The notes under the pieces: model-generated | Told to the model about the DNA's origin: nothing | Databases searched by the model: none | What the model saw: only the letters and a program-made list of their open reading frames with translations | Source of the DNA: Hyphomonadaceae bacterium | GTDB taxonomy: Bacteria > Pseudomonadota > Alphaproteobacteria > Caulobacterales > Hyphomonadaceae | Reading direction: 5' to 3' | Assembly (NCBI GenBank): GCA_947478925.1 | Contig: CANJXY010000010.1 | Coordinates: 1-39,541 of the forward strand | Length of the DNA: 39,541 nucleotides | Part shown: piece by piece, positions 33,816-39,541 of the stretch | Layout of the letters: every line of letters starts with the position of its first letter | How positions within the stretch are numbered: the first letter of the stretch is position 1 | Made by a program: the position numbers and the translations under genes

Positions 33816-34325
33816 TTATGGACCGAATGCACGTGGGAAGATCAACTCGCCCGACATGGGCGGTCCGTGACGAAACCTCAGACCGAAGAAATGCGGGCCC
33901 TTGTAGATCGACGTGAACGGTTCGGTCGCCTGGGCATTGAACCCGAAGCGCGGGTAAAACCAGTCATGCCCGAGCACGAAGACGATCGGTGCGCCGCCGT
34001 CGCGCATCATCGTCAAGCCGGCATTGACCAGCATGGTGCCTATGCGCTCGCGCTGCACCCATGGATCAACACTCATCGGCCCGAGACCGATCGCTCCCAG
34101 CTTCTCGCGCACGCCGACGGAATAGAACATCACATGGCCGACAATGCGCCCACCCATCTCGGCAACCAGCTGCAGTTGGGCATCGCCATCGGTCTCGATC
34201 CGCCGGATGATCCGCGCCTCGTCTTCCTGACCGAATGCGCGTGTGGTGAGTTCCTGGATCGCGGGCTTGTCGGTCTTCAGCGCGACGCGGACGACCGCCT
34301 TGTCCATCACGGTTTCATCGCTCAC
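33816..34325 (-). CDS. GNAT family N-acetyltransferase
   Basis: This 169-residue protein is a GNAT acetyltransferase, close in kind to YhbS. The acetyl-CoA region is [20 protein letters not shown], with a Q/RxxGxG/A-like QRERIGTM turn. [20 protein letters not shown] is typical of the YhbS subgroup. The substrate is unknown. The start GTG overlaps the fmt TGA by four bases (GTGA), and its stop is one base before truA, so it is tightly built into this translation-related operon. An ATG seven codons in (MDKAVVRV) is an alternative start. Confidence 0.85.
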   Translation of the reverse strand: MSDETVMDKAVVRVALKTDKPAIQELTTRAFGQEDEARIIRRIETDGDAQLQLVAEMGGRIVGHVMFYSVGVREKLGAIGLGPMSVDPWVQRERIGTMLVNAGLTMMRDGGAPIVFVLGHDWFYPRFGFNAQATEPFTSIYKGPHFFGLRFRHGPPMSGELIFPRAFGP

Positions 34326-35242
34326 GACAGTGTGGTTCCCTTCGCGATGCGCGCGCCGCGTTGAAATTCTTCGGCTGTCATCTGCCCCTTCCCCGCACGC
34401 TGCAAGCGGGTTAGCCGAACGGCGCGGGACCCGCAGGCGACTTTCAGCTCATCGTCCAGCACATTGCCAGGCGCGCCGGCGCCTGTGTCCGCAACCGCGT
34501 GCAGCACCTTGATGCGCTGCCCATCCTGCTCGAACCACGCTCCCGGGAACGGCGACATGCCGCGGATACGCGAGGCTACCTGCTCTCCCGTTTGCGTCCA
34601 GTCGATCCGCGCCTCCGCCGCCGAGACCTTCGGGGCGATCGTCACACCCTCTGCTGCCTGTTGTTCAAGGACGACCGGCCCTGTCCCCAGGGCCGCCAGC
34701 GCCTCGACCATGATCCCTGCCCCCAGCACGCACAGACGGTCATGCACATCGCCCGTCGTGTCGCTCTCGCTGATCGGCGTCGTTGCCGTCAGCATCACCG
34801 GCCCCGTATCCAGCCCCACATCCATCTTCATCACTTGCACGCCGGTCAGCGTGTCGCCTGCCATCACCGCGCGATGGATCGGCGCCGCTCCTCGCCAGCG
34901 CGGCAGGATGGAGCCATGCAGGTTGAAACACCCCAGACGCGGCGCCTCGAGGATCGCCTTGGGCAGCAATAAGCCGTAGGCCACGACAACAGCCACATCG
35001 AGCCTCAGCGCGGCGAAAGCATCCCGGTCGTCCTGCGCCTTGAAATTGAGCGGGGTGCGAACCTCGATGCCGTGCTTCGCAGCTGTCGTGTGAACCGCCG
35101 TCCGCCGCAACTCCTTGCCCCGCCCCGCTGGACGCGGCGGCTGCGAATAGACGCAGGCGACGTCGTGGCCCGCGGAAATCAAGGCTTCCAGCGTCGGCAC
35201 GGCAAAATCGGGCGAACCCATGAAGGCAAGGCGAAGTGTCAT
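34322..35242 (-). CDS. fmt: methionyl-tRNA formyltransferase
   Basis: This 306-residue enzyme formylates the initiator Met-tRNA using 10-formyltetrahydrofolate. The start is MTLRLAFMGSPDFAVPTLEA. The formyl-transferase motif FNLHGSILPRWRGAAPIHRA has the catalytic Asn107 and His109, and Asp145 lies in MDVGLDTGPVM. The C-terminal domain starts near LTRLQRAGKGQMTAEEFQRG. Peptide deformylase (def), often next to fmt, is absent: upstream lies the divergent S9 peptidase gene across a 92-base gap. It leads the fmt-GNAT-truA unit. Confidence 0.95.
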   Translation of the reverse strand: MTLRLAFMGSPDFAVPTLEALISAGHDVACVYSQPPRPAGRGKELRRTAVHTTAAKHGIEVRTPLNFKAQDDRDAFAALRLDVAVVVAYGLLLPKAILEAPRLGCFNLHGSILPRWRGAAPIHRAVMAGDTLTGVQVMKMDVGLDTGPVMLTATTPISESDTTGDVHDRLCVLGAGIMVEALAALGTGPVVLEQQAAEGVTIAPKVSAAEARIDWTQTGEQVASRIRGMSPFPGAWFEQDGQRIKVLHAVADTGAGAPGNVLDDELKVACGSRAVRLTRLQRAGKGQMTAEEFQRGARIAKGTTLS

Positions 35243-35334
35243 GGCGGCCCTTCTATCCAAAGAGTTCGCACTCCGAAACCTCTGGCGCACCGCAATGGAC
35301 ACGCTAGCGTTGGCGGACCCTTCCGGAGCCTCCG

Positions 35335-37338
35335 ATGATCCGTCTTGCCATCCTGCTTGCCTGCGCCACCGCCCTTGCGGCGTGTGGGGGCGAACCCGCC
35401 AAACCCGCAGTGGCAGACGTCAAAAGCTCTGGCTATGGCGGCGCCAAGGGCGCTGACCTGTCGATCGAGGCGATCGAGCCCAAGGACGAAGCTGTCACCG
35501 TTGGGAATGCCGGCGATGATCCAGCCGATATCGCCCGTTACATCCTGGCCAATGGCGCTGTCGGCGCGATCTCGCCCAATGGCAAGCTGATCGCGATGAA
35601 CTGGCGCGTCACAGGCGCGCCGCAGCTGTGGATCGTGCCAGCCGAAGGTGGCCAGCCGAAACAGCTGACCTTCGGCAATGGCATCACTTTCTTCCGCTGG
35701 TCGCCGGATTCCAAGACGATCCTCTATGGCGCCGACAACAACGGTAACGAGCAGGAAAGCTACAACCTCATCACCGCCGACGGCGTCGTTGAGCAGGAGC
35801 TGATCCCGGCGAAGGATGGCGCTTTCCGCGCGTTTGGGGATTTCATGCCGGATGGCCAATCACTTCTGTTCGCCTCGCCCGAGCGGAACGGCAACGACTT
35901 CGACATCTACATGGCCTCGCCCGAGGGACCGCCTCAGATGCTGGTCGGGGGCCATCTCGGCACCTATGTGCAGTCGGTTTCTCCGGACGGCGCCACCGCC
36001 ATTGTCGGCGAGGGCGTTGGCGAAGACTCTGACAAGCTGATGCTGCTCGACATCCGCAACCGCAAGCTGACCACCATCTCCGACCCGACCCCGCGCGCCG
36101 ATCACACGCGCGGTGATTTCGAATGGTCGCCGGATGGCAAAGGCTTCTACTATGCCACCAATGAAGGCCGCGAGTTCACCGCCCTCGCCTATTACGATGT
36201 GGCAGCAAGAACCTCGACCATCCTTCACGAAGCAAAGTTCGACATTTCCAATGTGGCGTTGTGCGGAGCCAAGGGAAAATGGCTGTCCTGGGTCACCAAC
36301 GAAGACGGCTTCCACAAGCTCAGCATCGAGGATCTGGCCACGAAAAAAATGATCCCCGCGCCTGCGCTTCCCGAAGGCACGTACAGCGTGAATTGCGGCC
36401 TCGACAGCACGAAGATGTCGATCACAGTCAATGGCTGGAACACGCCAGGCGACATCTATGTGTTCGACATCGCCACGGGTAAGCTGAACACCGCCTTCGC
36501 AGGATCACTCGCCGGCCTTGATGCCAAACGCCTTGTGAAACCGGTCTCGCTGCGCATGAAGGCACGCGACGGTGTCGAGCTTCAGGGCCTGCTCTACATG
36601 CCAGACACGTCCTCGCGCAAAGGCGCCGCCCTGCCGCCGGTCGTGTTCCAGGTACACGGCGGCCCAACCGGCCAGAGCATGGCCAATTTCGACAGCGCAG
36701 CGCAGTATTATGTTGATCGCGGCATCGCAGTCTTCAAACCGAACGTGCGCGGCTCCACCGGTTTTGGCCGCACCTATGTCACGCTGGACGACCAGAAGAA
36801 GCGCCTCGACAGCGTGCGCGATCTTGTCGACATGCTCGCCCTCCTCAAGACGGATGGTCGGGTGGATACGACACGCGCCGCCGTGATGGGCGGCTCCTAT
36901 GGCGGCTACATGGTAAACGCCGTTGTCGGCGCCTATCCGGATGCATTCGCCACTGGCGTCTCGATCTTTGGCGTCGGTAACTGGGTCAGCGCGCTCGAAG
37001 TCGCCTCGCCTGCCCTCAAGGCGTCTGACAAGATCGAATATGGCGACATCGCCGATCCGGAATGGAAGAAATTCTATACGGACAATTCCCCGATCAACAA
37101 CGCCGACAAGATCAAGGTTCCAATGCTCTACGCTCACGGCGTGATGGACCCGCGTATCGACATCTCCGAAACCGAGACGATGGTGAAGACACTGCGCAAG
37201 AATGGCATCGACACGACCTTCATCCGCTTGCCCGACGAAGGCCATGGCTGGCGCAAGCTGAAGAACCGGCTGTTCTACTATCGCCAGGAAGCCGCCTTCC
37301 TCGAGAAGCACCTGATGCCGCAGGCGCCCGGCAAGTGA
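35335..37338 (+). CDS. S9 family peptidase (prolyl oligopeptidase type), lipoprotein
   Basis: This 667-residue protein starts MIRLAILLACATALAACGGE, a lipoprotein signal with lipobox LAAC, so it is anchored in the envelope. Residues about 60-400 are a beta-propeller (SPNGKLIAMNWR, FFRWSPDSKTILYGADNN, FEWSPDGKGFYYATNEG). The C-terminal alpha/beta hydrolase domain has VFQVHGGPTGQ, the nucleophile motif MGGSYGGYM (Ser521), Asp605 in HGVMDPRID, and His637 in DEGHGW. It probably cleaves short peptides, as acylaminoacyl or dipeptidyl peptidases do. GGAG lies six bases before the ATG. It appears to be a single-gene unit. Confidence 0.92.
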   Translation: MIRLAILLACATALAACGGEPAKPAVADVKSSGYGGAKGADLSIEAIEPKDEAVTVGNAGDDPADIARYILANGAVGAISPNGKLIAMNWRVTGAPQLWIVPAEGGQPKQLTFGNGITFFRWSPDSKTILYGADNNGNEQESYNLITADGVVEQELIPAKDGAFRAFGDFMPDGQSLLFASPERNGNDFDIYMASPEGPPQMLVGGHLGTYVQSVSPDGATAIVGEGVGEDSDKLMLLDIRNRKLTTISDPTPRADHTRGDFEWSPDGKGFYYATNEGREFTALAYYDVAARTSTILHEAKFDISNVALCGAKGKWLSWVTNEDGFHKLSIEDLATKKMIPAPALPEGTYSVNCGLDSTKMSITVNGWNTPGDIYVFDIATGKLNTAFAGSLAGLDAKRLVKPVSLRMKARDGVELQGLLYMPDTSSRKGAALPPVVFQVHGGPTGQSMANFDSAAQYYVDRGIAVFKPNVRGSTGFGRTYVTLDDQKKRLDSVRDLVDMLALLKTDGRVDTTRAAVMGGSYGGYMVNAVVGAYPDAFATGVSIFGVGNWVSALEVASPALKASDKIEYGDIADPEWKKFYTDNSPINNADKIKVPMLYAHGVMDPRIDISETETMVKTLRKNGIDTTFIRLPDEGHGWRKLKNRLFYYRQEAAFLEKHLMPQAPGK

Positions 37339-37397
37339 GCGTCCAGTTAGCGGCAACTGAGGGTCGACCCGTGTTCGATGCGTGCTAGACTGCGTAC

Positions 37398-37715
37398 ATG
37401 GAACTCAAACCCTCAGAAATCGCCCTGATAGTTGTCGCGATCGTCGGCCCCACAGTCTTTCTTGTGCTGGCCTTCATTCCCGGCGGACTGAATTTCATCG
37501 GCGACATCGCCATGGACCCAGTGCGCGGGCCCATCGTGTTCTTCGGCGGCGCAGCGGCGCTCTTTGTCGTGCTGGCCTGGCGGATTTACCGTCGCATTCG
37601 TCCGGCCGAGAAAAAGTCCGCGCCGGAAGTTGAACACGTCAGCCCGACGCGCATGCCCAAAGTCGAAGGTTCCGAAGCGGTCGAACGGCTGAAGAATCGC
37701 AAGCCCCAGGCGTAA
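37398..37715 (+). CDS. small two-helix membrane protein of unknown function
   Basis: This 105-residue protein has two membrane helices (about 8-30, IALIVVAIVGPTVFLVLAFI; about 45-65, PIVFFGGAAALFVVLAWRIY) and a basic cytoplasmic tail (RRIRPAEKKSAPEVEHVSPT). I do not recognise a family. It ends four bases before the stop of the convergent membrane protein gene. No good ribosome binding site is seen, but the signal-like helices and compact fit support it as a gene. Confidence 0.65.
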   Translation: MELKPSEIALIVVAIVGPTVFLVLAFIPGGLNFIGDIAMDPVRGPIVFFGGAAALFVVLAWRIYRRIRPAEKKSAPEVEHVSPTRMPKVEGSEAVERLKNRKPQA

Positions 37716-37719
37716 GGTA

Positions 37720-38034
37720 CTAAGCCGTCGTCAGTGCCGTATAGCGCATCGCGAACAGCAGGGCGGCCAGGAACACGCCGCCGAGGAAAATCGGCGTCGA
37801 GAACTTCCTCACATAGTGGAACGTCAAAGCCTGCACGATCGCCAGCGCGATGTAGATCGGCCACGGCGACAGGAGTGCGCCAAGCGTCGGCGCGGGCATG
37901 GCGGCAAATACGGCGACAGGATCATCGCCTGCACTCACCTTCGCCCACACACTCGGCATCACGCCGCCCAGCCAGATCAGGAAGATCGCCGCGACAAATA
38001 CCGCTGCGTGTTTGGCCCGCTCTACCGGCTTCAT
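37720..38034 (-). CDS. small membrane protein of unknown function
   Basis: This 104-residue protein has three hydrophobic segments (about 10-30, AAVFVAAIFLIWLGGVMPSV; 55-72, LLSPWPIYIALAIVQALTFH; 80-98, TPIFLGGVFLAALLFAMRYT). I do not recognise a family. It lies ten bases after ybaB on the same strand and is probably cotranscribed with dnaX-ybaB, in the place where recR is often found. Confidence 0.65.
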   Translation of the reverse strand: MKPVERAKHAAVFVAAIFLIWLGGVMPSVWAKVSAGDDPVAVFAAMPAPTLGALLSPWPIYIALAIVQALTFHYVRKFSTPIFLGGVFLAALLFAMRYTALTTA

Positions 38035-38044
38035 TGAACAGTCC

Positions 38045-38371
38045 TCAGAACGGCAGCTTGAAGCCGGGCAACATGCCGCCCAGCCCGCCAGTCGCCTGCT
38101 TCATTGCATCCGCCATGGCGTCGTCCAGCTTACGGCGCGCATCCGAATGCGCGGCCTTGACCAGATCTTCGACCATCTCCCGGTCGGCGGGCTGGAGCAA
38201 GGATGGATCAATGACGAGTCCGGAAAGCTCGCCCTTGCCCTTCAGCGTCACCTTCACCATGCCGCCGCCCGCGGACCCTTCCGCTGTGATCAGCTCCATG
38301 CGCTCCTGCGCCTCCTGCAGGCGCTGCTGCATCTGCTGCGCCTGGCGCATGATGTCGGACAGGTCTTTCAT
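38045..38371 (-). CDS. ybaB: YbaB/EbfC family nucleoid-associated protein
   Basis: This 108-residue DNA-binding protein is a helical dimer of the YbaB/EbfC family. MKDLSDIMRQAQQMQQRLQE is the conserved N-terminal helix. VKVTLKGKGELSGLVIDPSL is the central beta region, and MVEDLVKAAHSDARRKLDDA the C-terminal helix. The tail is GGLGGMLPGFKLPF. Its ATG overlaps the dnaX stop by four bases (ATGA), a conserved gene pair in bacteria. Confidence 0.94.
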   Translation of the reverse strand: MKDLSDIMRQAQQMQQRLQEAQERMELITAEGSAGGGMVKVTLKGKGELSGLVIDPSLLQPADREMVEDLVKAAHSDARRKLDDAMADAMKQATGGLGGMLPGFKLPF

Positions 38372-39541
38372 TCGTCGTCCTCACGCTCTTCTGGGTCCGG
38401 AATATTCTCTTCCGCGCGATCGCGATAGCTGAAGTCGACATGGATTACGTTGGCGCCCTGAGGAGCGTTTTCAGGGAAGTCTTCCATGTCTTCAGCCGCA
38501 TCGGCATCATCGACGCGCAGCACGCGCGCGCCGGGGAAGACACGTAGCGCTTCGGCCACGCGCGGGATGGCCTCGATCGCACGCATCTTCTCGATACCCT
38601 TGCGCGTCCGCAGCTCCTTCACGCTTTCCGCGCCGCCATCGTTCGACTGCAGCACTTCCCACTCGACGCTGGTCACATCCTCCAGCCAGTCCTTGATACG
38701 CTGGGACAAGTTGTGGGGCGCGTTGGGCGCAGCGGTGTAGCGGAAGTGACCGAAGTCGATCTCGGCTGGTCGCACAAAGCGTTCGATCTCGTACTTCAAC
38801 GAAATCTCGCGCCGCGCATCGAGTTCGGCAACGATCTCGCGCAAGGAGGACAGGCGCACGACTTCGCCATGCTCTTCATCATGCGTCTGCGGCGCAATTG
38901 CTGACGGCGTCTTGGTGCGCGGGATCTCGATGCGCTCTGGGGCGCGTGGCGCTTCAGGCTCAGACTTTGGGCTCGGCACAGCGGCCCCGGCCGCAAGCAT
39001 CCGCGCCGCGTCTTCCGGCGATGGCAGGCTGGTCACCGCCGTCAGGCGCAGAACAACCATCTGCGCTGCAGACGGCGGATCGGGCGCCCGCGCGCAATCC
39101 TCAAAGCCCTGCAACAGCAAGCGCCACATCCGCGCCGATTGCGCCGGCGACAACAGCTCGCCCATCGCCTTCGTGCGCTTCGCCCAATCAGACGGGCCGG
39201 AGAAAACATAGGCGTCCTTCAACGCCTGCGCGCGGCTGATCTCGACCACGACGTCCATCAAGTCCTTGATCAGCACCGGCGCATCCGCGCCCTGCTCCAG
39301 AAGCGCCGCTGTTTCGTTCAGCGCAGCCTTGTGATCAGCCGCCACGATGCGGTCCATCAGGTCCAGCACGCGCGACCGGTCCGCGAGCCCGAGCATGTCG
39401 CGCAGTTGCTCTGCGCTGACCTCTTTACCATCACCCTGCACAATCGCCTGATCGAGAATGGACAGGCCATCGCGCGCCGATCCCTCCGCCGCCCGCGCAA
39501 TCAGCGCCAGCGCCTCGTCAGACACCCTCGCGCCTTCCTGC
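38368..39541 (-). CDS. dnaX: DNA polymerase III subunit gamma/tau, N-terminal part outside the window
   Basis: About 390 codons are visible and the frame is open through 39541, so the Walker A ATPase part is missing from the window. The visible part begins in the AAA+ lid: EGARVSDEALALIARAAEGS followed by ARDGLSILDQAI is diagnostic for DnaX. LRDMLGLADRSRVLDLMDRI is the third domain. The later LLSPAQSARMWRLLLQGFED and the C-terminal domain (about the last 130 residues) fit the tau region that contacts the polymerase. No A-rich slippery site is seen in this part. It is followed by ybaB in the same operon. Confidence 0.93.
   Translation of the reverse strand, partial: QEGARVSDEALALIARAAEGSARDGLSILDQAIVQGDGKEVSAEQLRDMLGLADRSRVLDLMDRIVAADHKAALNETAALLEQGADAPVLIKDLMDVVVEISRAQALKDAYVFSGPSDWAKRTKAMGELLSPAQSARMWRLLLQGFEDCARAPDPPSAAQMVVLRLTAVTSLPSPEDAARMLAAGAAVPSPKSEPEAPRAPERIEIPRTKTPSAIAPQTHDEEHGEVVRLSSLREIVAELDARREISLKYEIERFVRPAEIDFGHFRYTAAPNAPHNLSQRIKDWLEDVTSVEWEVLQSNDGGAESVKELRTRKGIEKMRAIEAIPRVAEALRVFPGARVLRVDDADAAEDMEDFPENAPQGANVIHVDFSYRDRAEENIPDPEEREDDE

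Noticed and set aside
38368-39541. Programmed frameshift in dnaX giving gamma and tau forms
   Set aside because: No A-rich slippery heptamer in the visible part, and the frame is continuous to its stop.
1-39541. tRNA, rRNA, CRISPR arrays, insertion sequences and prophage genes
   Set aside because: No cloverleaf, regularly spaced repeats, transposase or phage protein was seen on either strand.

Overview
The window is a gene-dense, GC-rich stretch of an alphaproteobacterial chromosome. Gene content points to Caulobacterales, probably the Hyphomonadaceae: an MJ0042-type zinc-ribbon protein beside ftsEX, a DUF218-plsC tail on ftsEX, phaB divergent from phaR, tamAB, a DUF4908-like protein and dapE. 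The lineage is inferred from gene types and local order; no database comparison was possible. There are no rRNA or tRNA genes, CRISPR arrays, insertion sequences or phage genes. Almost all of it is housekeeping or envelope biology, with no gap between genes longer than about 270 bases.

Layout. 33-4607: an exported protein gene broken by one in-frame TAG, a lipoprotein 5'-nucleotidase, a DJ-1/PfpI enzyme divergent from a GlxA-type AraC regulator, and a small unknown protein. 4665-9150: hpt and a membrane zinc-ribbon protein on the minus strand, divergent from ftsE-ftsX-DUF218-plsC on the plus strand. 9168-11959: a minus-strand aromatic amino acid operon (chorismate mutase-like protein, hisC, tyrA). 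12227-15110: a lipoprotein, a small unknown protein behind a structured leader, a PII protein and a methyltransferase. 15176-16383: gloB and a DUF985 cupin. 16390-18990: a DUF4908-like exported protein, then phaB divergent from phaR (polyhydroxybutyrate metabolism).

18991-25491 holds small unknown genes, an HTH protein, a four-helix membrane protein, a dolichol-phosphate-mannose-synthase-like GT2 divergent from an ArnT/PMT-type transferase (probably a lipid-linked sugar pathway), and an unusual inner-membrane OmpA-domain protein with a long low-complexity N-terminal half. 25663-32939: dapE, then tamA-tamB (outer-membrane protein assembly), overlapping by one base. 33062-35242 (minus strand): fmt, a GNAT acetyltransferase and truA. 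35335-39541: an S9 peptidase lipoprotein, two small membrane proteins facing each other, then ybaB and dnaX, the latter cut by the window edge.

I did not find a convincing new multi-gene system. The points most worth a second look are the amber-interrupted gene at the left edge, the chimeric OmpA protein, a chorismate mutase-like protein that seems to have lost active-site residues, mutually exclusive hairpins before the gene at 13358, a 14-bp inverted repeat before a small gene at 19109, an orphan plus-strand terminator by glnB, and hpt lacking a normal start codon where the family would begin.
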